The notes beneath the pieces are model-generated. The model ran no database searches. It saw only the letters and a program-made list of their open reading frames with translations, and was not told the origin of the DNA. Source: Saprolegnia diclina VS20 (Eukaryota; Oomycota; Saprolegniomycetes; Saprolegniales; Saprolegniaceae). From it: a DNA stretch of 50,929 bases. Positions 1 through 8,652 of this stretch are shown here, piece after piece. Position 1 is the stretch's first letter; every line of letters begins with the position of its first letter. The DNA is taken from NCBI RefSeq assembly GCF_000281045.1, contig NW_008246154.1, positions 60,102 to 111,030 of the forward strand, read 5' to 3'. A program made the translations under genes and the position numbers.

Positions 1-2012
1 TTGAAGGCTACGGTGGCCGCGTCGAGGTCGTAGTACGCCTTGGCTTCCGGGCGGATCTTGACAAACTCCGACATGTTGCCGACGTACGTCTTGAGCTTGC
101 GGTTCTTCTCGTAGTGAATGATGTTGGTGCAGACGTTGTCGAGGAAGCCCGAGTCGTGCGACACAATGAGCGACGTGATCGTCGTCATGGACGTGAGGTA
201 CTTTTCAAGCCAGGCCACGTTGGCGACGTCCAAGTGGTTGGTCGGCTCGTCAAGCAGCAGAATGTCGGCCTTCTGAAGCATCGCGCGAGCGAGTTCGAGC
301 TTCATCTTCCAGCCACCCGAGAGCGACCCGACGGCCTGCGCCTGCATCGCGTCCGTAAACCCGACCGAAGAAAGAGTATCCGTGACCTCCTTCCGAGCCA
401 TGTCCTTGAAATCCGGATCGTTCAACACAAAGTCGACGACCGAGAGCTCAGCCTCTTCCGCCTGCAAGTTGTGCTCGACGTACACCGTCTTGAGCTCGTC
501 CTTCGACGGGAAGCCCTCGAGCTGGCCGTTGGCGATCGCACGCATGAGCGTCGACTTGCCGCAACCGTTGCGACCGCAGAGACCGTACCGGTGGCCCTTC
601 TTCAAGTTGAGACGCGCGTTGTTGAGGAGGATCATGCCGCCGTACGCGAGCGAGAACTCGCAGTCGCAGAGGTCTTCGCCCTCGTCTTCCTGGACGACGT
701 CTTCGGCGACCTTGACCTTGTTGTCCTTGTAGCACTTTTCGCGGAAGCCCTTGGTGATGGCGGGAATGTCGCCTTCGGCCAAGAATGCGCTCAGGTACGG
801 CTTGACCGAGTTGGACCACTCCTCGGGCTTGAAGTTGCGCGCTACCGTGAGGTACAAGCCGCAGCCCGCGACAAAGTTGAGCGTCGCGTCGTCGATCTTG
901 GCCTTCTTGGCCTTGGCGTCCTTCTCCAAAATGAACTTGAGCGTCTGCAGAATCGAGTCGAACTCGATCTTGGTCTCGTCTTCCGAGAGCTCGACCGACC
1001 CGGCGGCCATGAAGAGCGTCTCGTGCGCACGTGTGCACACGTCGCGGCACTCGGGGTCGGCGACAGCTTCGATGATGCGCTTGAGCGTCGGAAGGACTTT
1101 CGGCGTAAAGAGGAGTGCTTCCGCAGGCTCTTCGACGAGCTTGCACATGTTGTCGATGATGACAGCAGTCTGGCGCTTGACCGACGTCTTGTTCTCGTTC
1201 AGACCACGGACGAGGAGCGGCTCCATGATGGCGAGCGCCGGCGCCTCGACCGTCTTGACAAACGTCGTCGACGCGAGCTTGTGCACGCACTCGGAGACCT
1301 CGGCCGGGTTGGCAATGCACGAGATGAGCGCGGGAATGAACGGCTCAATGTCGGCGTTCGAAGCCGTGCTGCACGCCTTGATCATGACGGCGTGGGCGGC
1401 CTTCTTGACTTCGGGGCGCGTGTCCCACATTTGCTCGGTGGCGTTCGGGATGATGTCGGGGAGGCAGCGCGAGACCTGGACAGACGCCACGTCGGCGAGC
1501 TCCGCGAGCAAGTTGAGCGCGCCTTCTTTCGTCTGCCACTTCTTCGTACGGTCCATGCCGCCAAAGATGTGTGGCAACAGCACGCGGATCGCATTGTGGT
1601 TGACCGAGTCGACAATGGCCTTGGCGGCCTCGGCCGCCGGACCCCGCACTTGGATCTTCTTGTCGGCGTAGCCGTCGAGGACGTTGCCGAGGAGCGGCGA
1701 GAGGTATGGCTCGAGACGCGCGAGCTTCTTCTTGGCGAGCGCCGTCACAATGTGACACGCGCTCTGGCGTGTGCCGGCATCGGCGTCGACGAGCGCGGCG
1801 TTGAGCTGGTCCGTGACAGCGCCGAGGTTGGCGTCCTTGGCGCCGGCAATGACGTCGGCGACCTTGACGGCCGCGACGTCGAGGTTTTCGGGCGCCGTCG
1901 CAAAGGCTTGCTTGAGCGCCTCGGTGACATTGCCACCGTTACCGGCCTTGGGACTCGCCGCCGCGGTCGCGGTCGCGTTCGTGGGGCTCTTGGCTTTCGG
2001 GCTCTTGGGCAT
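1..2012 (-). CDS. TEF3: Translation elongation factor 3 (eEF3), ABC-F ATPase, 3' end beyond window
   Basis: Reading on the minus strand from the ATG at 2012 gives 670 uninterrupted codons that run off the window edge. The N-terminal ~420 residues are helical HEAT-like repeats, as in eEF3. The first ABC cassette follows: Walker A GRNGCGKST near residue 480, signature LSGGWKMK near 560, Walker B LLLDEPTNHLD near 583 and the switch VSHD near 616. This order (HEAT, then ABC) and the NHLD after Walker B are typical of eEF3, a ribosome-bound ATPase that helps release E-site tRNA. Fungal eEF3 is about 1040 aa, so the second cassette with its chromodomain insert and the basic tail lie outside. The start fits a Lys/Ala/Pro-rich leader (MPKSPKAKSP). 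It is divergent from the Cramped-like gene. A long antisense reading frame over it is a codon-bias artefact. Confidence 0.95.
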   Translation of the reverse strand, partial: MPKSPKAKSPTNATATAAASPKAGNGGNVTEALKQAFATAPENLDVAAVKVADVIAGAKDANLGAVTDQLNAALVDADAGTRQSACHIVTALAKKKLARLEPYLSPLLGNVLDGYADKKIQVRGPAAEAAKAIVDSVNHNAIRVLLPHIFGGMDRTKKWQTKEGALNLLAELADVASVQVSRCLPDIIPNATEQMWDTRPEVKKAAHAVMIKACSTASNADIEPFIPALISCIANPAEVSECVHKLASTTFVKTVEAPALAIMEPLLVRGLNENKTSVKRQTAVIIDNMCKLVEEPAEALLFTPKVLPTLKRIIEAVADPECRDVCTRAHETLFMAAGSVELSEDETKIEFDSILQTLKFILEKDAKAKKAKIDDATLNFVAGCGLYLTVARNFKPEEWSNSVKPYLSAFLAEGDIPAITKGFREKCYKDNKVKVAEDVVQEDEGEDLCDCEFSLAYGGMILLNNARLNLKKGHRYGLCGRNGCGKSTLMRAIANGQLEGFPSKDELKTVYVEHNLQAEEAELSVVDFVLNDPDFKDMARKEVTDTLSSVGFTDAMQAQAVGSLSGGWKMKLELARAMLQKADILLLDEPTNHLDVANVAWLEKYLTSMTTITSLIVSHDSGFLDNVCTNIIHYEKNRKLKTYVGNMSEFVKIRPEAKAYYDLDAATVAF

Positions 2013-2067
2013 GGCGGCGAGGTGGCTAGTAGTCGCTGGACTTCTTGGCAGGTGCGAAGCGCACGGT

Positions 2068-2082
2068 CAAAAGATAAATGAA
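2068..2082 (-). promoter_or_regulatory. Probable oomycete initiator-type core promoter of eEF3
   Basis: On the minus strand this reads TTCATTTATCTTTTG, a near match to the oomycete INR plus FPR consensus (TCATTYYNCAWTTT). It lies about 56-70 nt upstream of the eEF3 ATG, a normal 5' UTR length for oomycetes. The assignment rests on motif and position only. Confidence 0.5.
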
Positions 2083-2839
2083 CTGCGCTGTGAAATGCGT
2101 TGGCACCGCGATGGCGGGCTAAATGTGGGCGATGGGGGGCCGTGGGGGGGGGCCATTGGTCGGTATATTTACGCGCGGTTGGCTTTGCAACCGATGCGTA
2201 TTAAGATTGGTGGAGCGCGCTCAACGCGATGCACAGCCTGCATGCAGGCTTCTTTTATCGAAGGGATCGTTTTAGGCAGCTCCTCATGCCATTCTCAACG
2301 CGCCGCTGTCCGCCGTTCTCCAGGCGCCTACTGTACTCGTGATTTTGAAAACAGCATATGACCGAGGAACATACTGCGTGCCCTATTCGGATTCAACCAT
2401 GATTTCTATCCTAAATAATCCTTGGATACTGGATACGTGGTGATGGATTGCGACCGTGCAAGCGCGCGCCATGCCTCGGCGGCACAACGTTTAACGCACT
2501 TTAACCTCAAACCGTTGCTTGCCGCAGCCGTCTCTACTTCTATGTTTTTACCATGGCACCGTTCGACCAGTGTACAGTATACTGAACTCTGGCATGCACA
2601 AAGGCATGTTCTACCCTCTAACATATTGCGTTCAACGAGATGCTGGAGCTTGCGAGCGGGGTGTTTGCGGTGGTTAGTTCTCCATGCGTCGTTGAATAGC
2701 CAGTTGGTTGCGTTGTGGCGCGAAAGCCACGCAGCGCGCCAAGCCAAGTAGCAGATGGCGCTGTCGACGCTGAGGCGGCGGCTGCGATTCGTGGTCGTCG
2801 GCGCCAAATCCCTTTACCGCATTGAAAATGGCGCGGTCG

Positions 2840-2851
2840 TTTGGCGCCAAA
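2840..2851. promoter_or_regulatory. E2F-like palindrome TTTGGCGCCAAA upstream of the Cramped-like gene
   Basis: A perfect 12-bp palindrome matching the E2F/DP consensus TTTSSCGC on both strands. A second half-like site (GGCGCCAAAT) lies at about 2800-2809, and further GGCGC-containing motifs follow to about 2955. The 2013-3151 interval between eEF3 and the Cramped-like gene holds no convincing gene. CCAAT boxes occur near 2870 and 2920. Confidence 0.4.
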
Positions 2852-3151
2852 TGGGCTGTAACACGTGCCAATCACGGGGGCAACAGCGAAAAAGGCGCCC
2901 AGTTTGGATTTCAGCCAATCAGCGACCGAATAGTTGGCACACGAAAGTGGCGCTCCATCTCAAAAATCCAATTGCACAGCCGACGCGACCGCCCTCGACG
3001 CCTTCGACTCGACGCCCGACGACGACGACGACGCGCCATGAAGAAGCAGCACCCGCATGCAGGTAGACGCGTCCTCCATGTGGCACGACCTTCCAGCGCT
3101 CATGCATGGCTGCTAGGGAGCGACAAGCACACGGCCGACGCCGCCGCCACG

Positions 3152-4864
3152 ATGAGCTGGGACGCCTCGCTCGTGCCCCTCGAAGAAGGCTGGCTCGACA
3201 AGATGGACACGACGCTCGCGACGACGGCCGACGCGTTCTTCCATGACCTCGCCTGGTCCGACTCGGCCGACTCGCTCCTCGCGTCGCCCCAGCTCGGCGC
3301 CGTCAAGGCCCATCCGCGGGCGAGCCTCACCGAGGCCGAGGCCGCGTTCCAGACGCCGACGAAAGACGGGGCGTTTGCGCTTGGCGCCCGCGCTGACGAC
3401 GCGCTGCATCTGTACAACATCTCGTGCGACGCGCTCTTTGCGTCGTGCGACGCGACGACCGAATCACCGCAGACGACGACCGACGCCGAGAGCCCGAGCC
3501 GGTTATGGGGTGGCTGGGTCTGGGACGACCAGCGCATCTTCTTTCAGGCCATGAAGGCGAAATGGACAGCGCGCGACGGCTTGCAGAAGCGGTGGGACCA
3601 ACTCAGTAAGAAGATTGCGACCAAGAGCGTGGACCAGATCGAGGCGTTCTTCACCGCCATTGTCGGCCATGTACGCGCGCTGCTCATGTATGGCCAAGTC
3701 GCCATGGACGTCCACGAGCCGGACGAGGTGCGCTTGGCTCTCATTTGCTGGTACCGCCTCTTTGCGTCAACGCCCGTGAGCGGCGCCGACCTCGAGAACC
3801 CGACCCAGAAGCGCGCGATCGTCCACCGCTTGACCACGTCGTTTCTCAAGAGCCGCAAGCAGATGATCGCGGCCAAGTCGGCGAAGAAGAAGACCGCAAA
3901 GGACCCCACCTCCCCCGTTCCTCCGGCATCCACGACGCCACTGACCCCCCTCACAACGACGACGACGCCTGTCCACCATCCATTGGTGCGAAAGAAACGA
4001 GCCTTGCCGCTGGCCGAGGTCGAGGCCCCTGAGAAGCGGGTCCGACATGTCCGCAGCCGGGAGTCGTCGCCAGCATCGAGCCCGACGCCGGTGCGCGCGG
4101 CGTCCGTGGCGTCGCCTGCGTACGTGTACGACCTCACAACCCCGAGCAAGAAGCGCCAGATCAAGGTGCGATTGGTGCCGATTGACAAGCGCACGCAAGC
4201 CGTCGTGAGCCAAACCGGCGCGATGCCAAAAGTCGAGCTCAAGATGAGCAGCAGCAAGCGCATCTCGGACGTATGCGACCACATGATGAAGAAGTGGGTG
4301 GCAGTGCTGCCGCTTCTGCCGCCACATTCGACGCTTCGGGTCGTGCCCCTCGGCGACCGGCTGCACCCTGGCTGGGGCACGCATGACATTAGTGTCACAT
4401 GCCTCGACATCTTCAACCACTGCCGGCAGATCGCGACGGATGGCCTCGTGGATACAGTCACTCTCGAGTACCGCTGGGAGATGGAAGTCAACGATGAGAA
4501 TGCGTCGCCGTCGTTTCGAACGCCCAACAAGACTGAGTACACGACGCCGCAGCGGGTCAAGCTGCCGCGGCCCACAAACCTGACTGTTGAGAAGCCGATC
4601 CCGGTACCATTGGACTTGGACTTTCTGCCATCGCCACACGAGCTGCCCGCGCGGGACCCGCACGACCCGCAGGTCACACTCAACTTTTCAACCGACTTCA
4701 ACGGGTTCCTCGACGAAGGCCCCAGTGCGTGCTCGGCGCTCATGGACTCGCTCGGTGTGCCACCGTCCATAACGACAACACCGCGCAAGCCCACAAAGCG
4801 CATCACACCGACGCTTGTGAAACCCGTGTTGCGGCTCGAGATGCCGCCATCGTCTGTAGTCTAG
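3152..4864 (+). CDS. Cramped-like SANT-domain nuclear protein
   Basis: A single-exon 570-aa protein. The reading frame is open further upstream, but the ATG at 3152 follows CCGCCGCCACG and is the first plausible start. Residues ~121-182 form a SANT/Myb-like domain (WVWDDQRIFFQAMKAK, then IATKSVDQIEAFF). A second conserved block at ~191-240 (LALICWYRLFAS, then HRLTTSFLKSRKQM) matches the order seen in Cramped/CRAMP1 and plant TKI1 proteins. A Lys-rich, Ser/Pro/Thr-rich linker follows, then a folded region (~350-430) and a C-terminal tail with short acidic-hydrophobic segments. CRAMP1 proteins control histone H1 gene expression in animals; that role here is inference. It converges on the AP2-like gene with a 62-nt gap. 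Confidence 0.6.
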   Translation: MSWDASLVPLEEGWLDKMDTTLATTADAFFHDLAWSDSADSLLASPQLGAVKAHPRASLTEAEAAFQTPTKDGAFALGARADDALHLYNISCDALFASCDATTESPQTTTDAESPSRLWGGWVWDDQRIFFQAMKAKWTARDGLQKRWDQLSKKIATKSVDQIEAFFTAIVGHVRALLMYGQVAMDVHEPDEVRLALICWYRLFASTPVSGADLENPTQKRAIVHRLTTSFLKSRKQMIAAKSAKKKTAKDPTSPVPPASTTPLTPLTTTTTPVHHPLVRKKRALPLAEVEAPEKRVRHVRSRESSPASSPTPVRAASVASPAYVYDLTTPSKKRQIKVRLVPIDKRTQAVVSQTGAMPKVELKMSSSKRISDVCDHMMKKWVAVLPLLPPHSTLRVVPLGDRLHPGWGTHDISVTCLDIFNHCRQIATDGLVDTVTLEYRWEMEVNDENASPSFRTPNKTEYTTPQRVKLPRPTNLTVEKPIPVPLDLDFLPSPHELPARDPHDPQVTLNFSTDFNGFLDEGPSACSALMDSLGVPPSITTTPRKPTKRITPTLVKPVLRLEMPPSSVV

Positions 4865-4926
4865 CCTTAGAAGCCCTCAACTTAACCTATTCCTTGTAAC
4901 CATAGCAACCGATTCCGAACCGTTAG

Positions 4927-5406
4927 TTACTTGGCGGCGCTCTCGTGCGCCTTTCGCAAAAGGCGGGCACATGCATCGCGGGCCGACTGCTCTGACTTGT
5001 ACCGACCGACATACACAGGCGGCTTGTCAGCGTGAAGCCGGACGCGTGCTTCGTACGTGACCTTTCGGCGCACAGTGATGAGAACCCGCGCTGGGTCGTC
5101 CGTCGGGCGTTGTCGAGGGCTCGCTTTGAGATCGCTTGGGGGGTCGTACAAGGACGACGATATCGAGGACGTCCGAGGGGAGACCTCGGTCTCTTGGTTG
5201 TTGTGGTGGTGGGTGGCGGGGGGCACCCACCGAGAAGAGTTCGTGGGGGACCCTTCGTGGCTTTCGCGGCGAAGTTGCTCGTCCACTTCGTCGTCGGACG
5301 ACAATTGGCCCAAGCCAGAGTACGGCATCACCGACATATTGGCCTTCTTCTTGGAAGACGATGGCGCGTAGCGCAGCCCATGGGACGACTTGCGCACGAG
5401 CTCCAT
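4927..5406 (-). CDS. Small protein with C-terminal AP2/ERF-like fold, 159 aa
   Basis: The frame stays open to 5619, but the upstream part is low-complexity repeat, so I place the start at the ATG at 5406 (MELVRKSSHG). The N-terminal ~110 residues are Ser/His/Asp-rich and look disordered. The last ~50 residues (ARVLITVRRKVTYEARVRL, then PPVYVGRYKSEQSARDAC) fit the three-strand-plus-helix pattern of an AP2-type DNA-binding domain, with YVGRYKSEQSARDA resembling the xLGTFDTAEEAARA segment of plant AP2. It could equally be an unrelated small beta-alpha domain. It lies downstream of FBT1 on the same strand and converges on the Cramped-like gene. Confidence 0.5.
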   Translation of the reverse strand: MELVRKSSHGLRYAPSSSKKKANMSVMPYSGLGQLSSDDEVDEQLRRESHEGSPTNSSRWVPPATHHHNNQETEVSPRTSSISSSLYDPPSDLKASPRQRPTDDPARVLITVRRKVTYEARVRLHADKPPVYVGRYKSEQSARDACARLLRKAHESAAK

Positions 5407-5450
5407 ATCGACCAAAACGGTGCGACCGTTATCTGGGACGCGCCAAGTTT

Positions 5451-5497
5451 GAGATTGCAGTTGAGATTGCAGTTTGAGATTGCAGTTTGAGATTCGA
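5451..5497. repeat. Short tandem repeat, unit GAGATTGCAGTTT
   Basis: Three complete 12-13-bp units and a fourth partial unit (GAGATTCGAAG), directly upstream of the AP2-like gene's proposed start. It is probably 5' UTR or promoter sequence. Confidence 0.8.
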
Positions 5498-5638
5498 AGG
5501 TAGCAAATGCACGAAGCGTCCACCTGTCGTTCGACAGCGTGCTCGTTGGAATTGGCCGCGTTGGACTGCTCTTGACTACAGGCTAGGCGGCGTCGATGCG
5601 ACCAAAGGTTACCAGTCACGCGCGCAAGATAGAAAAGA

Positions 5639-7435
5639 TTAAGGTATGACTAGTGTTCGACGGCACTCAAAAGCCGCCGGGGCACACGGTTGCGTTGGTC
5701 GTTCGGTTGAAGGTGGGCTGGCCGGTGCCACCCGCAATACGATGGCAAGACGTGCTCGGGTACAGAGGTACAGAGCCATGATGTTGGTGCCAACGGAGAA
5801 GGCCATGGCGAGCACGTAGACGGCAACGACGATGCCGCCAACGATGGCGTTCGAGCCGCCGCGCTGCTTAAGCCACTGGACGGCGGCCTTTTGCGGTGGC
5901 AGCAAGACGAGCCATGCGAGCGAGAGCAATTTCATACCAAACGAGAGCGTGAGCATCATTGTGACTTGGAAGCGCACGTTGTACGTGTCATCGACAATGT
6001 CTTGGCGCGTCACGTGAAAGAACGAGTCAATGTACTTGTAGAGCACGGTCGCGACGGGTGTCGCGAGGTTGACGATCGATGTGACGAGACTGTGCACGAC
6101 CCCTTCGTTGCCAACGTCGGCAATCTCCACCGCGCAGTAGGCCGAAATGACAAACCGAATCGCCGTCGGAAAGACGTCGGGCATGAAGCCACCGACAAAA
6201 AAGTACTGATTTCGCGCCAGCCCCCACGTCGTACAGTAGAGCACTGTGGCGTCAATCACGACAATCGCGATCGTCGAGAGCGCGATCGCGACGCGCCAGT
6301 TCCATTGGAGACCCCATTTGCCACACGCGTAGATGCAGACGGCAGTGAAGAGCGCGTTAAGGACGCTAAAGACACCGATGGCCATGGGTTCGACACCGGC
6401 CCACGTCGACGTGATGATCGGGACGACTGTCGCGTCAAAGTTGAAAAAGACGTTGCTGCAAAAGCGGAAGATGCAGATCTGCCACACGACACGGAGCTGG
6501 AGGAGTTCCCAGAGACGACCCAAATAGTCGGGCAAATAAGGCTTCTCGGTGCGCTCGTCGACAATGAGGAAGAGCGTGCAGTAGAGGGCAACCGCGCATG
6601 GCAAAAGCAGCGTCGCGTACACGTAGTTGGGGCTCATGGACCAGGAAAAGTCGCCGCCGTACTCGAAGCTGTTCATGCAAAAACCAATGACGACGTGGGG
6701 CACGAGGGAGGATGCGAACCGCGTTGCGTAAATCATCGATTGGAGCCGACCGCGGATCGCCATTGGCTCGCGCTGGGCATACTGCACGACCATCGCATCG
6801 GCCGAGACGTCGGCGAGGATGTAGCCAAAGCTGCAGACGCACGAGAGCAGGATCCAAAGCGCCGCGTCTTCGGTCGCCGATTCGTTGACCAGAGCTCGCT
6901 CGTGGGGCGAGAGGTCGGTCAAGTTGCCGGCGCGGAGGCGGTGCACGACAGCGTCCGACTTTGGCGCGAGCCCGCGGCTGAGGTACGGAGATGGAAACGG
7001 AAGGAAGCTCATGGCGCAAATCGAGCCGAGCGAGAGTAGCCACCCGAGTAGCATGTACGGTTTGCGCTTGTAGCCGCCGATCGGAAAGCAGTCGGTGAGT
7101 ATGCCAAAGAAGATCTTGAGCGACCAGCACATGTTGACGAGCACGCTGTACGACGCCGAGTGGTACCCGTCAAAGTTGAGGTACTGCGTGAAGAGCGGGT
7201 AGGTGAGCGACGGAAGGAGGCCGTAGATCATGCAGACGGCAACGTACTGGCCCAAGAGCCCGATGGCTTCGCGGCTTGAGAGGTCGAGGGCACCGCCGGG
7301 GCGCAGCGCGCCTTCGTCTGGTGCCTTGGTGATAATGGTTGTCTGAAGCGTGAGTGCCAGCGTGACGTCTTCGTAGCTCGTGAGGTCGTCGTCCGCCGAC
7401 TCGCAGTAGAGCCATATTTTATCGTCGTGGCCCAT
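5639..7435 (-). CDS. Folate-biopterin transporter family (BT1/FBT, MFS-like), paralogue 1, C-terminal frameshift
   Basis: Single exon, 598 codons from the ATG at 7435. About 12 hydrophobic segments begin after an N-terminal cytosolic region with the shared motif KIWLY. Family landmarks include LGQYVAVCMIYGLLP, TDCFPIGGYKRKPYM and ADVSADAMVVQYAQRE, as in BT1/FBT carriers of folates or pterins; the substrate here is unknown. It is a close tandem paralogue of the gene at 8653-10467. Near the end an 8-bp tandem duplication (5760-5775) shifts the frame. Without it, the protein would end CHRIAGGTGQ..., matching CYRIAGGSGE in the neighbour, with a TGA at 5667-5669. The last ~45 residues of the present frame are therefore probably aberrant. 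All transmembrane segments precede the shift, so the product may still work. Confidence 0.85.
   Translation of the reverse strand: MGHDDKIWLYCESADDDLTSYEDVTLALTLQTTIITKAPDEGALRPGGALDLSSREAIGLLGQYVAVCMIYGLLPSLTYPLFTQYLNFDGYHSASYSVLVNMCWSLKIFFGILTDCFPIGGYKRKPYMLLGWLLSLGSICAMSFLPFPSPYLSRGLAPKSDAVVHRLRAGNLTDLSPHERALVNESATEDAALWILLSCVCSFGYILADVSADAMVVQYAQREPMAIRGRLQSMIYATRFASSLVPHVVIGFCMNSFEYGGDFSWSMSPNYVYATLLLPCAVALYCTLFLIVDERTEKPYLPDYLGRLWELLQLRVVWQICIFRFCSNVFFNFDATVVPIITSTWAGVEPMAIGVFSVLNALFTAVCIYACGKWGLQWNWRVAIALSTIAIVVIDATVLYCTTWGLARNQYFFVGGFMPDVFPTAIRFVISAYCAVEIADVGNEGVVHSLVTSIVNLATPVATVLYKYIDSFFHVTRQDIVDDTYNVRFQVTMMLTLSFGMKLLSLAWLVLLPPQKAAVQWLKQRGGSNAIVGGIVVAVYVLAMAFSVGTNIMALYLCTRARLAIVLRVAPASPPSTERPTQPCAPAAFECRRTLVIP
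5760..5775. repeat. 8-bp tandem duplication (GTACAGAG x2) causing frameshift in FBT paralogue 1
   Basis: Plus strand reads GTACAGAGGTACAGAG. The paralogue at 8653-10467 has only one unit at the equivalent position (MALFPSTAC). Removing one unit restores family similarity to the C-terminus. Confidence 0.8.
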
Positions 7436-8652
7436 GCTCCGAACAAGCTAATTGAATTGTGACCATGGCCACCCGCACGTTGCGTCCGACCTGATCAGCG
7501 GCGTCGACCAGAGGCCACGTCCCACGGTGCCTCGTCGTCGCCCGTCTCCAGAGTACCCACGTCATCTTGCTACAGTACGCCCGGAGGTCGCCACCTATGT
7601 TTCGCGTTCGTACAAAGGGCTTGCCTGTACGACTCTAGAAGCTCGTCGTTTTATCCCTTGCTCACGAAATCACTTGCTTTTCAGATTTTACATCTTACAA
7701 TAATGACACTGGTGGGCGACTAGAGTCGAACCGGCAACGTGCCCAGGTGCCAGCAGACTCGACACGCTACGATCTCTTGGCGGAATCCCACGTCCACGAC
7801 TGTGTTCCCATCCTGGTGAATGCGCCATTTTATAACACACTCGAAAAGAGGGCAGCGACTGCTATCTATCTATTGCCCTTCCTCGCCGCTTTTGAGTGAA
7901 CTAAGGTGACGTCCATGCAGCGTCTATTTGGCATGCAGGCGCTGTCCAACGCACCGCGCACCAGGTTGTCAGGTTGCGTGCGTGCCGAGAGTGGCAAGAT
8001 GATGAGACCACCTCGACACCTCGCGAGGTACTTAGCTAGGCTCTCATTTCAGCCATATCTCAATCCCTTTTTGAAGTCGAGAGCAATCGCATTCCGCGCC
8101 ATCGTGCCACATTGATGGCTACTTTTGGTGTCTGGCAAGCGCGGTGTCGTGGCAAAGACTGGTGCCAGGCATCAGATAGATACTGGTCAGCTTGATATGC
8201 CGCACTCCAAGGCAACAGCAAGAGCAGGGATGTACAAACTTCCCGCGCGATCACAGCGTGTCGTCTCATATCAGAATACCTCGAAAAGCCATCCACTGAA
8301 CCATGGCCCTCTTAATCTGGGTTGTTGACCGGGACGGGTGCTTGCTTGACTTACAGGTTACCGACATCCCTTGCCACTGGATCGTACAATCGAAATCTGA
8401 GATCCTGCGCCGACATCAAGAACAATCATCGCCTCTCTACCGTCCGCCGAACTCCCGTCGACGGTACGTGGCGGGGTGGCATGCGGCAGAGTGGGACGGG
8501 CCACGCAACTGCAAGGTGCCGACCACTCTTGCGGAGTATACATCGTCGCCCGCATCACTTCCGTGCTGTTCATCGCGGCATCGCAAAGAAGGAGCTTCCA
8601 TCAGTATCGTTTTCGTTTATAATAAATCTACTACCCTAACCCTTTCGCCGCC
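7436..8652. other. Intergenic region between the two FBT paralogues
   Basis: About 1.2 kb with no convincing gene. The short open frames lack domain features and have codon use unlike the neighbours. It holds a tRNA-like sequence at 7710-7791 and a CCCTAACCCT motif at 8634-8643. Confidence 0.6.
7710..7791 (-). other. Degenerate tRNA-like sequence (possible tRNA pseudogene or tRNA-derived element)
   Basis: On the minus strand an 82-nt segment starts GTGGG and ends CCCACCA, giving a 5-bp acceptor-like pairing with an apparent encoded CCA. A B-box-like GGTTCGACTC lies 17-26 nt before the end. An anticodon-like stem GTGTC/GGCAC closes a 9-nt loop, which is too long for a normal anticodon loop. 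The T-stem and the inner acceptor pairs are poor. It is therefore not called as a functional tRNA and no anticodon is assigned. Confidence 0.3.

Noticed and set aside
114-2081. 655-codon open frame on the plus strand
   Set aside because: It is antisense to eEF3. GC-rich third positions keep the opposite strand open; the translation is Arg/Asp/Val-rich with no family features.
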